64,000 nt of DNA from assembly GCF_026210795.1 (NCBI RefSeq), contig NC_089429.1, positions 4,464,001-4,528,000 of the forward strand, written 5' to 3'. The stretch is from Rhizophagus irregularis (lineage: Eukaryota; Glomeromycota; Glomeromycetes; Glomerales; Glomeraceae). Position numbers and translations under genes: made by a program. The notes under the pieces are model-generated. The model ran no database searches and had not been told where the DNA came from. It was given only the letters and a program-made list of their open reading frames with translations. Positions 35,915 to 47,937 of the stretch are shown here, piece by piece (position 1 is the stretch's first letter; the number at the start of each line of letters is the position of its first letter).

Positions 35915-36356
35915 AAAACGGCGGGTATTGCCCGTTTATCTTTTTGTTAGATATGACCCGGGTATTACCCGGATAAAAACCTCAATAAATATATAAATCA
36001 AGATATTTATCAAATATAAGAAGTCTTTTAGAAGTATTGCTAAAACTCATCAGTAATGACCATCAACACACCATTTAGATCTGGCCGAAATTATATTTTA
36101 GCCAGAATTAATAAGAATCTCTTTTGGTCATAAATTATCTCGTGGCGACTAACGATCACCAAGTGACATTCACATTAATTCTGGCCAGAGTTAACATCTT
36201 AATTCTGGCAAAATTTATGGAGCAATTACCTGAGGGTATTTATGTGTCAACATAAAACGGATACAAAACGGGTATTACCTATTTGTTATTCCGTAACCTG
36301 GATACTCATAAATACCTGAGTATACCCAGTATAAACGGGTAATGGCCCGCAGCTCT
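35915..36356. mobile_element. MITE-like element with GGGTATTACCC-type ends
   Basis: The left end (GCGGGTATTGCCCGTTTAT, about 35920) and right end (ATAAACGGGTAATGGCCCGC, about 36333-36352) are imperfect inverted repeats. Further GGGTAT/ATACCC words lie inside. There is no coding capacity. It truncates kinase-tail relic 2. The interior includes TTCTGGCCAGAATTAA-like words. Confidence 0.5.
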
Positions 36357-36527
36357 ATTTTATATACTTTTTATGGGGAGCTAATGTAGTTGTTATTCTC
36401 GGCATCTGGAAGAAAATGTTAAGTAAAGTTAATCTTAGTTATGAAGAATTATCGGAAATTAGACAAATTACTAATTCAATTGAAATTGTTGGTGGTAGAT
36501 ATAAATTTAGTATCGCTCTTTACTAAT
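36357..36527 (+). other. Possible coding relic, unidentified
   Basis: An open stretch of about 55 codons on plus (containing LSYEELSEIRQITNSIEI and ending IALY-stop) has protein-like composition, unlike its flanks. No start in context or partner exon was found. It may be a leftover exon of a transposon. Confidence 0.2.
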
Positions 36528-37804
36528 ATAATTTAATAAAATTTCTTCGTTTAAAGGGAATGACGGGTTATTTTTAGCCTACTTTCCGTTTAAAGGTAAT
36601 AATAGGTTAACATAAATTTGTTACAAAATAATATAATATGATAATAATTAATCACTATAGGTTTTTGTCTTTAGTTAAGATATAAATATGATGAATTAAA
36701 TTGAATCCAACTTTCATTACTAAATTAAATAAACAAATAGTATTAGAATATTGTAAGTTGTTAAAAATGCATCAATGATTAAATAATTTTTTACCTACTT
36801 ACAATCTTATAATATTGATCTTTCAAAAATGTGATTGTTCTTTGCTAATAATAATATCTATTGTTTTATATTTGCTCGGTATTTTGGAAAAATTTTACAA
36901 AAAACTCATGAACCATCAGGATATTCTTCAAGAATTTTACGAAAGTGGTGATTTTTCTTGCATTAAAAAGTGAATAGAAAGTGATAACAGGAAAATTAGA
37001 GTTTGAAATAAGGATCATTTTATAGAGTCGCTCATCGAATAGATATAGCCATCAATAATGTCATCCAGATATATCCATGTATTATTATCTTATACTATTA
37101 AATATTTATCTCCAACTATAATAATTTTTTTTTCCTACAATAAAAATTATTAAAAAAATAATAACTGAATTTTTTTTTTAAAAAAAAGGTTTCATTGAGT
37201 AAAGAAAATTAATTTTAATTTTTACAAGCTCATTATGTCACGAAAAAGGCAATAAATTTTGCCTAAAAAATATGTTATTGTATTATAATTTCGAAATATT
37301 ATGCAAATAAAACTTTATAATCAAAATTGAATTTTTGATTTTCGCTTTTTCATTCGAATTTTCAAATTTGGTTCATTTAAACATCAAATTGCCAATGAAA
37401 GAGACACAAATACGGCAATTGAAATTTTATTTTACTACGAATTTAAAGGTGTTTCCATTTTTTGAGTTCTATGATGATTTGTTAAAATAATTGGTTTCTT
37501 TCCAAAAACATCTTCAAAATTAAATTTACAGAAAATAATCCTAGTCTACAATAGTTTAACTTTAACGTCATTTGTACCTTTGTAATTTTCACATCAATAA
37601 TAGAAGATCCAAGTTGCCGGTGATGACATACTTTTTTGTCTATTTTGTATGATCAGATGATCATCATTGCGGCACATGACAGGTTAGTAGACAATATTAA
37701 AATTTTGGTGGTTGCACAACTTATTTGTTTAACCGTCTATCGAGACTTTATTTTTATTTTTATTTTTTTTTTTGCATTATTAAAATAATTTGTTTTCTAC
37801 AAAA
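36528..37804. other. Intergenic region upstream of kinase gene D
   Basis: AT-rich, with a T/A tract at about 37168-37188 and a poly-T tract just before the gene (37750-37773). No further gene was seen. Confidence 0.4.
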
Positions 37805-39678
37805 ATGTCTAATATTCGGAGAGAATTAATACGAGCTGTAATTAGTAGATCATTTACATCAATTGATTTTAATATTTACGTTAACTTTTATGAACAAAAC
37901 GAATTTCGTAAACAATTCGTTCTTGCTGATAATTCTCTTACAGAAGAAGAAAAAACTGAAGCAATAAGAATACTTAATATAGATTATGACCGAAATAAAA
38001 TTAAAAATAATAATGGAACAAGAAGAGTTTGTGAAAATTGTAACCAAAAATGTTTAGCTACATTATATTGTGAATATTGTGTTCGAAATTATTTAAAATA
38101 TAATTTTTCAAATTGGACTTCTGGAAATAATGTTATTGATAATTTAATAAAAAATTGTCAAATGGAAACAATTACGCCAACTGCTATTATTGAATGGATC
38201 CCATATAATAATTTAGAAAATATTAAATATCTGACAAAAGGTGGATTCTCAGAGATTTATACAGCTAAGTGGATTGATGGAAGATATAAAGAATGGAATT
38301 CTAAGGAACAGCAATTGAAAAGGTCTAAAACTATTACAGTAATACTTAAAGAATTAAAAAATGTTGAAAATGCAAGTCAAAGTTGGTTTGAAGAGGTTTG
38401 TAAGTTAAAAATATTTAAAGAACTTTAAAATAATAAATTTTATTATTAATAATTAAATTTTAAATTTTAAGGCTAAATCACATTTAACTTTAAGCAACAA
38501 ACTTTCATCTATTGTTCAATGTTTTGGTTTAACACAAAATCCATCAAATGGAAATTATTTACTAGTAATGTTGAAGTATAATATGAATTTAAGAGAATAT
38601 TTACAACAAAATAATAATCAACTTACATGGAATGAAAGAATTGAAATTACTTTTTCAGTTATTAATAGACTTTATTTTATTCATAAAGAGAATTCAATTC
38701 ATAGAGATTTGCATTCTGGAAATATATTATATTCACAGTTTAATGATGGTTGGCGGATTAGTGATCTTGGATTTTGTGGTCCTGCAGACAAGCCATCAAC
38801 AAGTATATATGGAAATCTTCCTTACATAGCTCCTGAAGTTATTAACGGAAAAGGTTATACTTTTAGATCTGATATTTATAGTATTGCAATGCTCATGTGG
38901 GAAATTTCATTTGGACAGCCTCCATTTATGAATTATGAACATGATTATATTCTTGCAATTAATATCATTGATGGTATAAGACCAAAAATTTTATCAGAAA
39001 TTCCTTTGAAATATAAAAGTTTAATGGAGCAATGTTGGGATGCTAATCCACTAAAAAGACCTGATGCTAAGACACTTAATAAAAAAATTAATGAAATTAA
39101 ATCATATTATCAAAATAATTCAAATGAATTACCTCAATTAATAACAAAGTTAGATAAGAAAACAAGCAATATTTTAAGTAGTAAACTATTTACAAGTAAA
39201 ATTCATAAATTTGAAAATCTACCTGAACCAAAAAATGCAACAGAAGGTATACTTTTTAATGTTCATTAACTATTTAATTTTTTTCTTTAATATTATAATT
39301 AATGATACACTTTTTTTTTTAATTAAATAATAATAGAAGAACAAAAAGGTAATATAAAATTAATAATATTATTGTATAAATCCTTTAATTAATAAATAAA
39401 TTGAGATAATCTCTTTTTTTTAAAAATAGCATTTTATATCAGTAGATCAAATAATTTTAGTCTTTCTGATAATAGTAAGTATTTATTAAAATAACATTGA
39501 ATTTTTATATAAATAAAATATCATATTGATTGGTTTTCATTATAGCTAGTAATCCTAGTAAATCAATTAAAATTAATTTTAAAGGTACTAATTTATTTTT
39601 ATATTAAAGTTTTATAATGAATAAATACTAATTTATATCTTAATTACTATAGATAATGATAGTAAAGAATCATCCTAA
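37805..39678 (+). CDS. TKL protein kinase with shortened tail (gene D), 6 exons
   Basis: Proposed exons are 37805-38395, 38472-39246, 39337-39348, 39430-39474, 39546-39584 and 39653-39678, giving 495 residues with consistent phases. The start is the ATG at 37805; the frame extends 15 bases further up only to a TTG. Exon 1 is exactly 591 nt, as in gene C, and ends at the same WFEE position (donor GTTTGT). It has the cysteine cluster CENCNQKCLATLYCEYC, loop KGGFSEIYTAKW, VILKE at the lysine position, HRDLHSGN, SDLGFCGPAD, YIAPEV and CWDANPLKRP. The tail exons of 12, 45 and 39 nt are all phase-1 and multiples of three. Exon 6 meets a TAA, while exons like gene C's 7-9 persist downstream as relics, so the tail is truncated relative to gene C. 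The kinase core is intact. Confidence 0.8.
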
Positions 39679-40085
39679 AAAATTGAAAATGGAGAATGGT
39701 AAAATCTTAAAATATGTAATTCTAATTTTCGTTGAAGATAAGAATGAATATTCTATTAAATTTTGATTTATTTTATAATAGTAGACGAACAAAATGACTA
39801 TGAGAGAGAAATAATGTAACAACGATCAAATATTAGTATTAATGGTAAGTAAAATAAATTATTATTTATAATAATGATCGAGTATTATTATTCTAATTTA
39901 TCTTATTTATATAATAGATGAAGTACAAGATAATCCAAATCTTCATTCAGAATAAAAAGATAAAACTCCCGATGGTTTGTTTATAATTTAAATATTTTTT
40001 TAGTAAAATTTTAAAAAATAATAAATATATTTATTTACTAATATAATTATTTCTCTAGACGGATTATAAATTGATTTTCAATTAA
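39679..40085 (+). pseudogene. Relic tail exons downstream of kinase gene D
   Basis: After the stop in exon 6, sequences matching gene C tail exons continue. One at about 39917-39975 would encode DEVQDNPNLHSE and then a stop, and a final ACGGATTATAA exon follows at about 40060, with AG/GT signals still recognisable. They show that gene D once had the full tail. Confidence 0.55.
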
Positions 40086-40369
40086 TTTGAAAGTAAATTC
40101 ATTTTTAATATTTATTATCTTGTTTTGAAATTATTTAAACACTAAGATTAGAGTAGTAAAAAAAAGATTCTTAGTTTGTAATTAAATAATTCAATCCTCT
40201 ATTTTTTTTATAGGACTTTTCAATTATTAAATAAAGATATTATAAATTATCATAAAATATTATGTGTAAAAGTAATTCTGTAACAACGCATTAGTATTTA
40301 CAATAAAAAATAATTTACAAATCATTCATTTGATTATTATTTTACGCTCCAAATAACCTTAATTATTTA

Positions 40370-40640
40370 TGGCATAATATTAGGGCGAAAATAATACTAG
40401 AAGGTAAAAGCATTTTTGAATGGGGATGTTATTATTGGGTAAAATGTACATATGCTTGGATTGGAGTATGTTCATCAGAAAATTTTAATTGTGAAACTTT
40501 TGCAGGAACTCAATCTACCGGATGGGTATTAGGTTCTGGTGGTTATTGTTGTAATTCTGGTAATTATATAAAAAATTATTGTCCATTATTCGGAGATGGC
40601 ACAAAATTACAGTTCACCTAGATATGAATAAAAGAACTTG
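40370..40640 (+). pseudogene. SPRY relic of a BTB-SPRY gene
   Basis: Fragments match SPRY strands (WIGVCSSENFNCETFAGTQS, GWVLGSGG, KNYCPLFGDGTK, MNKRTCAF) with a frameshift after FEW and another in the DGTK strand. The 5' half of the gene is absent. The copy at 53455 is its duplicate. Confidence 0.75.
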
Positions 40641-41031
40641 TGCTTTTATGGCCAATGATACAAAACATCAAAGATATTTAATTGTGAATTATAGAATAAA
40701 AATTTTTGCGTCATTATTTTTTAGCTAAGAGTTTGGGAATTTAAAAGAATCTTTCAGTAGATCGAGATTTAATTCGTTTAAAAAATATGTTTACTTACGA
40801 AATGATATGCTAAATGTTTCATAATGTAAAATTTGATGTAAACATTTTGATAGGAGATCAATCTTTCTATTGTGACTTAAATAAACTTACGTTGGCCGCA
40901 GTTACTTTGTCGATTTACTAAAATCGGCAAATCTAATTTTATTTGTAACCAAACCTTTTAACCATAAGAATATCACTGAAATAAATTACAAAATATATTT
41001 TTTTGGTAAAGAAAAAAAACTTTAAAAAATA

Positions 41032-41199
41032 ATGAGAGGATATTCATTAGGAGAAGTAGAGAAGATGACTTAAGATTATTAATATATAATCCAAAGTATA
41101 GTGATGTAGAAATTTTGCGAGGATGAAAAGAAATTATACAGTATGGTTTATATAGAACAATTTTGGCTGCAAGATCTGAAATGTTTGAGAAAACTCTTG
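41032..41199 (+). pseudogene. BTB relic
   Basis: It starts ATGAGAGGATATTCATTAG like the intact genes. Frameshifts follow within 40 bases, and the similarity ends at AARSEMFE. The flank just upstream (CACTGAAATAAATTACAAAAT) matches the one before the relic at 58335, so these two relics form their own pair. Confidence 0.7.
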
Positions 41200-41654
41200 A
41201 ATCGGAGTGATTTAAGTGTATCAGAATTAACATAGTTTTATCATATTCATTTTTTTAAATTTATATTTATTGCAGTTTTTAGATTTCTGTGTACGTTGCG
41301 ATTACTGAGTGATTATAATTACAGGACGTCCAGTTTTTGTCTAATTTTATTTTATAAAGTAATTTATATGAGTAGCAGAATTTTGAAAATGGCAATAAGT
41401 AAATTAGAGCATTATGGAATAAAAAATTATTTGTTTTCAGTTATTTTCAGGAATAATCCCAGCAGATTTTATTAATTATATCGATATTAATTTATCGGAC
41501 AATCACATATTCAAACTCCAATTAACGCAATTGTTTACCAGCATAAATTGACATATCTAATCCTTCAAGAATGTGTATCAGGTTTAAATTTTTAACCGAT
41601 GTAGGTCGATCATCTCCTTCATTAAGGCGTGGCTAATGTCGGATATATTTTTTC

Positions 41655-41765
41655 CCATAGATGGTACAACATAACACAAATGCGAGCAAATACTAATTAA
41701 GTATTTAAATTCCTAAAATATAATCATTTATATATTTCTATTTTCTTTTTTTTTAAAAAAAAAAA
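41655..41765 (+). promoter_or_regulatory. BTB-family upstream block, copy 4
   Basis: The motif GGTACAACATAACACAAA lies at 41663-41680, 86-103 bp before the ATG, followed by a T-run/A-run block ending directly at the start codon (41748-41765). It is almost identical to the block before the gene at 56331. Confidence 0.5.
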
Positions 41766-43175
41766 ATGAGAGGAAATTCATTAGAAAAAGATTTGAGCTT
41801 ATTAATAAATAATCAAGAATATAGTGATATAGAAATTTTATGTGAAGATGAAAAGAAATTATATGGTTGTAGAGCAATTTTAGCAGCAAGATCCGAAGTA
41901 TTTGATAGATTACTTTATAATGGGATGAAAGAAAGTTATGAAACCAAAATTTCTTTCCCAAAGATTAATTCTGCTGGTATGAAAATTGTATTAGAATATA
42001 CTTATACGGGATCAATTAAAATAGAATCATTAACAAAGGATAATATAATTGAAGCATTTTACGCTGCTGACTATTTTCAATTACCAGGTCTTCAGGATTT
42101 TATTATGAATACATTCAAAAATACATTAGAAAAAAATTGTGATGAAAATTATTCACCAGAATTACTAACTAAACTTGCAGGGAAAATGCCATTAACAGAA
42201 GATAATATTCTACTAAATTTATTGGTTGAAGCGATAGCAGTTATACCATTAAACACCATTGAATTTGGTCGATTGTCTATTACAGGACTTAGATATCTTT
42301 TATCTTGTACACATGAAAAAGAAAAGTCTTTTGCAACCCCAGAATATGAAGTTTTTCGATATGGCGCTATTCTTGCAGCAAAACAAGTTTCAAATGAAGC
42401 ATATAATACTCTTATGGAACAGTTACCAACTTTAGAACAAATAAGACAAGAGAATCCAGTACAAACAAAAAACAAAATTATTGCCGATCACCAAAAAGTT
42501 GCCAAAGAGTTAGAGCATTTAGTTAAATTAATTGATTTTAGGCGAATTAAAGGTCAAATATTAGTTAATATTATTGAGCCGCTTGGCATTACCCCGATTG
42601 AAATTATTTTAAATGTTTATCGATATAATACATTATCGTTTAATTCAGATTTAAATGATACCCGAGGAATGCCTTTCAATTATGTTTATGATGAGTCAGC
42701 ATGTGGATCAAAACTTATTATTGAGGATAATGGAAAAGTCGTATGCGCACCAAATAATAATTTTACCGATTGGCAAAGTGTTAGTATTAAAGTGACTTTA
42801 GGAAATAAAAATTTTTTTGAATGGGATGTTATTATTGAGAAATTCTGTGAAAGTGCTGCTGTTGGAGTATGTGCATTAGAAAATTTTAATTATGAAACTT
42901 GGGCAGGGTATCAAACTACTGGATGGGTATTATCCTCCCAAGGTAGTAGTGTTAATTCAAATAATTGGTTAGGAAATTATTGCCCTTCATTCGGAGATGG
43001 CACAAAAGTCACTGTTCACTTAGATATGAATAAAAGAACTTGCGCTTTTACAGTCAATGGAACAAAATATCCAGAAGTATCAGCTTGGAATAATTTACCA
43101 TCAAAGCTCTATCCAGTAGTATCATTAAAATACCCTGGTCGATTTAGAATTCAACCTCATAAAAAAAATAATTAA
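41766..43175 (+). CDS. BTB-BACK-like-SPRY protein (copy 4)
   Basis: A single frame of 469 codons from ATG, starting MRGNSLEKDL. BTB at about 19-118 (SDIEILCEDEKKLYGCRAIL), the post-BTB insertion KNTLEKNCDENYSPEL, BACK-like linker, then SPRY from about 316 (YVYDESACGSKL, FEWDVIIEK, AAVGVCALENF, GWVLSSQG, FGDGTKVTVHLDM, KRTCAFTV). Compared with copies 1-3 the first SPRY motif has VGV preceded by AA instead of SW. It is nearly identical to copy 5 at 56331 and differs mainly in the SPRY part (for example, two extra residues after RG). That makes the pair a recent segmental duplication. Confidence 0.9.
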   Translation: MRGNSLEKDLSLLINNQEYSDIEILCEDEKKLYGCRAILAARSEVFDRLLYNGMKESYETKISFPKINSAGMKIVLEYTYTGSIKIESLTKDNIIEAFYAADYFQLPGLQDFIMNTFKNTLEKNCDENYSPELLTKLAGKMPLTEDNILLNLLVEAIAVIPLNTIEFGRLSITGLRYLLSCTHEKEKSFATPEYEVFRYGAILAAKQVSNEAYNTLMEQLPTLEQIRQENPVQTKNKIIADHQKVAKELEHLVKLIDFRRIKGQILVNIIEPLGITPIEIILNVYRYNTLSFNSDLNDTRGMPFNYVYDESACGSKLIIEDNGKVVCAPNNNFTDWQSVSIKVTLGNKNFFEWDVIIEKFCESAAVGVCALENFNYETWAGYQTTGWVLSSQGSSVNSNNWLGNYCPSFGDGTKVTVHLDMNKRTCAFTVNGTKYPEVSAWNNLPSKLYPVVSLKYPGRFRIQPHKKNN

Positions 43176-45799
43176 TTGTGAAATTATAGAATAAAATTTT
43201 TTTATTGGAACTGAAAATGAAGAGCTAATTAAAGATATTTTCTTTAAAAGTTTTTTATGACGATTAAGTTAAATGTTTAAAAATTCAAACTTATCTGAAT
43301 ATTATAAATGTTGATGTAACAAATATTTTAATGTATATAAATCCTTAGCCATGCCGATCAAATATTTTGTCATTTGACAGCCGAGATTCGTTATGATTTT
43401 TGAACATATGATTTAAATCTAATCTTTTATTCTTTGATAAAAAGACTTCTATAAAATGGCTAGTCATTTTTAGTTACTAATTAAGTAAATGATGTACTGT
43501 ATGGCAAGCTGAGTTGGACAAAATTATCGGACATTGTGCGGTAAAAAATCATGCATGGCTAGACAAAATGTCACCCCGTGTCTGACATTTTACCTGTTTA
43601 TGCTTAATTTTCATCTGTCCCGTGCTTGATATTTATCTGTACGTGCTTGATATTTTTGATGTTTATCTATGATCTATCATGTGATTGATGTTTTTATCTG
43701 TTCGTGCTTGGTATTTTTATCTGTCCATGCTTGAGGTTTTATCTATCTGTACTTGGTGTTTTTGTCCAATTGTATTTGATTTAATCCAACTATATTTGAT
43801 AATTTTATCTTGTCAAAAATTAGTTTCTTTGTCAGCATAGGGTTGATATTTTGTCAATCACATGTTTTTTAAGTTTAGCATAGTTTATGTATGGGTATGC
43901 GAAAGAAATGAGTTCACAGTCAAAAGAAATTATAGAAAGATCAATAGTAGAATACGAAGTAATGTTAAAAATTCAAGAGAAGCACAAGCACACAGAATGT
44001 AATATTTTACACGAAATTAATTTTAATTTTATACAGATTCTTAATCAACAATCAGAGATTTGATTAGGAAAAAGTAAAGATTGGGAGTTAATAAGAGGCG
44101 TTTTTAATAACAGATTTAACAAGATTTCATCGAAGATAGAAGTAAAAAATTTAACTGATGATCTTTGGTATTTCTGTTATATCAATGTAGAATAAATATT
44201 TGGAATAAAAGATGTGACGAGGTAAATGAGATAGAAAAGAAAAAAGGAATAAAGAAGATGGATAAAAGAAAGCGTAAAATAAAGGAGTATGAGGTAGATA
44301 TTGAAGAAAATAAAGAAAAATCAAAAAAAACAAGTAGAAAATAATAAAAAAAGATAAAAACAGATAGAAAAAAAGATTAAATTAGTAACAAAAGATAGAT
44401 TGATCGGAAGGTTCACTGAGGTAGGCAATATTATATTAATTCAGATTATCTTAATTATTAGTTTAGAATTAATTGTTTAGTATAGTATAGGATAGATATA
44501 CTTTAGTTATAGAGGATAATTTAATTTTTTATTAAATTTTCTTCTAAGTGTTTAATAATTATGTAATCAATTAATATTATTGAATTGTTAATTAATCAAC
44601 GCGTTACTAATTTTTTTTTTTAAAAAAAAAAGAAAAAAGTTTAGCATAGTTTTTACACGAAGAATTTTTTTTTATTTTATTAGCTTTTTTTTTATAAAAC
44701 AATTTTGTAGAGAATTTTTATTTTTAATATAGGCAAAGGCTTTTTTTGATAGAATTTCTTTTGGAATTTTTTTTGATAAAAAATTTTGTTAGAGATTTTT
44801 TTTTATTGATAGGGACATTTCTAAGTTTTTTTTTTGATGGATAATTTCGTTAAAAAATTTAAATTTTATTGGAGAATTTTTTTTAATAAGAATTTTTTTT
44901 TTGACATATAACTTAATTTGTTGTAACAATTTTTTTAACAGGAGAAATTTTTTTTTTTGTAGAAAATTCTTTGGTGAATTTTTTTAATAGGAAAGATTTT
45001 TTTTGATAGAGAATTTCGTTAAGAATTTTTTTTAATAGGAATTTTTTTAATAGGTTAGAATCTTTAAATAGGGAAATGTGTTTTTTGACGGAAGATTTTT
45101 GTTAGAAATTTTCTTCAATCAGGATATTTTTTTTTGATTGAGAATTTCATTAGAGAATTGTTGGTTGAAATTTTTTTTGTTTTTTTGATGGAGAATTTTG
45201 TTAGAAGTCTTAATAGAAAATTTATCGATCTTTTTAGCGATAGTATGCTTTTGGATGATAAATTTCTGACGATCATCTTCCAAATTTATTCACTTTTTCG
45301 CTTAATTTGTAGTTTGTCATACGATCTACATGCATTTTTTCATAATTTCGGAAATGCTCAATGTGAACTTTTTTGATTCAATTTTATATAGCTATATATA
45401 TTGCTAATTGCAATTGCAATTGCAATAGCTATATAGCTATAGACGTTGTTATTGCAATATTGCTTCTTTGATATCATTAGAATAAAATTACAAAATATTC
45501 ATTTTTGTGCCACTTTCGCTACATATTAACTTGAGGCATCAAACAATAAGTTTTATATTTGTATTTGATTTTGTTGATCTTTATTGATTTTCAATAAAAA
45601 TAGATTCAAATATATTTCTTTTTCGTTAAAAAAATTGAAACGTGTAGATGATCATGTAGATCTTGTGATAATCAAAATAAAAAAGTGTTAGACGAAAATT
45701 TTTTTCAAAAATTTTTCTTTTTTTATAAATTTTTTTACATTTTTTTCTATTTGTAAGATTAAATATTTGGATATTACATAATCACAAATTAAATTTATA
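43176..45799. other. Intergenic region rich in low-complexity repeats
   Basis: 43600-43800 has about six degenerate copies of a CTGTCCGTGCTTGATATTT-type word (about 28 bp). An open frame of 51 codons from the ATG at 43908 looks protein-like but has no recognised family. 44640-45200 is a long T-rich stretch of degenerate GAGAATTTTTTTT/AATAGG words. 45395-45460 is a palindromic AGCTATATA/TTGCAATTGCAAT cluster. Confidence 0.5.
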
Positions 45800-45807
45800 A
45801 GTGTATT

Positions 45808-45880
45808 TATTGCCGTTTTCAGAAATGTTGACAATTCAAAAATGGTGATCATTTTGCCGATCGAACACACCGAACACACC
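45808..45880 (+). repeat. Left terminal inverted repeat
   Basis: Exact reverse complement of 49343-49415. It begins TATTGCCGTTTTCAGAAATG and ends in two CGAACACACC words. Additional imperfect copies of that word continue to about 45930. Confidence 0.9.
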
Positions 45881-45933
45881 AAACACACGCCGAACACAAA
45901 CTGAATCACAAACTGAACACAAACTGAACACAA

Positions 45934-47816
45934 ATGTTATACAAAATATTACATGAAAAACTGACGCGAAGTCGTAAATGTTACAATTTTTGTTTTTTTT
46001 TCATTACAATTATTTTAATGTCAAGCTTAAAGTCAAGAAAATACCTTATAGGTTTATGTTTTCTTTGCCAAGAATGCTTATATTGTAGTAAAAACTGTAG
46101 TAATAGAGGTTGTAGGTGCAGAAATAATAAAGAAGTAACTCCAGAACATAAAAAAAGACAACCAAGAAAATATTATTCACGCGCTTTTCAACCTAAAAAC
46201 TCAATTAAATCATACCAGTTAGATGAATTAAAACGCGCAAATGAAGATTATGGATATAAAATGGACTTTTCTAAAGAATTTAATTTTTCATTGTGTACTA
46301 AATGTCATAATAAGTATAATCGTTTAGGTAAAAAAGTAGATAAAAATCAAGAGGAAGAAATTGAAATTATCATGGATGCAGATGATCCATTTCCTCTTGA
46401 AATTGCAGATACAAGTACGTTACGAAATATTTCTCCAAGTCTTTCATCAATCAATATATCTGGAACCGCAGATACAAACACATCACAGAATTTTTCTTCA
46501 AGACCATCATCTGAACCAAATGTGGATTCTTTGGCAAGTGAACCTCTTTCATTTGAAATCAAATTCAAACTAATCCTCAAATTTTCCGATGGAAAATGCT
46601 ATCCTGCTAAATGGGAATTTATCACAGTAGAAGATTTTTATGAATTTAAAAATGGTTTGGAAAATTTAATTCAATTACAACTTGAGGACCAAGTAATTTT
46701 CCAAGATGATTATATTATTTCATATAAGCATGAAAAGGGAAGTGGTTTAGGAACACAATTAGCAAGTACAAGAGACTGGGAAGAATTCTTAAAGGAATAT
46801 AATTGTATAACTTCTAATAATAAAGTATTAGTAATTATTATTACAATGAAGAAAAAACTTACTAACAAGCGAATTCATTTCAGGTAAATAATTTGCATTA
46901 ATTTAATTATCTTTAAAATATATAAAATTAATATTATTAACCAGAAAATATTAAATTTTTTTGTATTAGTGATGAAGATGATGAAGAAACGGGTAAGAAA
47001 AAGAAAAAAAGCACCAGTGATGATAGGAATAAAAGAAATAAGGAAAAAACTTCCTTGAACCAAATTCCAAAGGAAAAAAACATCAATGAAGAAGATGCAG
47101 AAATTGCGAAAAATGTTATGGAATTGCACTCTAAATGGTATTGTAACGAACATGAGAGAAGTTGCTATGTTGATTTAACAAGACATATTATCCTTACAAC
47201 AAATCATTTATCTACATGGGCGAGATCTATTGTAAGTTGAATTTTTAACATAGTTATCACGTTACAATTGTTATATCATATAATACATTCATTTAATAAT
47301 ATTCATATATATTATATACGTTTGTTTATTTTATAGAAAAATAATCTGGCTACCTTTGATGAACCTCCAACATTGCCATTATTTGATGCTGCAATTTCAG
47401 TAAAGAGAAATAATTTACAAAATTCAAATATTTCAACTTCAAATCCCTTTTACCCTTCTTCATCTAATATTACTACATCACCATCTTTTATTGCTATGCC
47501 TTTTCCCTTTTACAATCCAGGTATGTTTAACAATCAACAAAATTTACAATTTCAAGCGAATTGTATGCCTAATAATTTTTCACAAGTACCACAAACAAAT
47601 ACTTCACTTCATGTTTTATCAATTGAGGAATTTTTTGAGAATTTATCAAAGGAATTTGGCGAAAATATTTTTGAAGAAGTGAAAAATAAATTTATACAAG
47701 AAACAATTGATGTTTTGGATATATTTGATCTTAAAGAATCTGATTGGCAAGATTTAAACGTAAAAATTGGTTTAAAAACCAAAATCATTAGAGAAGCAGA
47801 AAAATATAGAAAATAG
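45934..47816 (+). CDS. Transposon-borne cysteine-rich protein with SAM-like C-terminus, 3 exons
   Basis: Proposed exons are 45934-46883, 46970-47231 and 47337-47816 (GTAAAT and GTAAGT donors, phases 2 and 0). They give 563 residues from the first ATG, or 535 from the ATG at 46018, which I prefer because it avoids reading into the terminal region. The N-terminus has a cysteine cluster (CFLCQECLYC, CSNRGCRC) then a basic stretch and a second pair (CTKCHNKY), suggesting metal binding. The middle has a Ser/Thr-rich linker and a folded segment (SFEIKFKLILKFSDGKCYPAKWEF...). Exon 2 holds an acidic/lysine-rich stretch and WYCNEHERSCYVDLTRHI...WARSI. The last 60 residues (ENLSKEFGENIFEEV...LKESDWQDLNVKIGLKTKII) look like a SAM domain. 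The role is unknown; it is carried between the same TIRs as the transposase, so it may assist or regulate transposition. Confidence 0.7.
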
Positions 47817-47937
47817 ATCAATTATATTGTGATAGTTTGTAATATGAATTTTTTTTTGATACGATCATAATAGAAGTAAATAATAAAAAGTAACTGACGC
47901 GTCCATTTTATAATATAATTACTTTATTGATAAAGTA

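Noticed and set aside
45134-45376. 80-codon open frame on plus
   Set aside because: It runs through the T-rich degenerate repeat and has no coding features.
45688-45933. Cysteine-rich open frame on minus (CSVCVQFVIQF...)
   Set aside because: It is a translation of the left terminal inverted repeat and its CGAACACAC words, not a gene.
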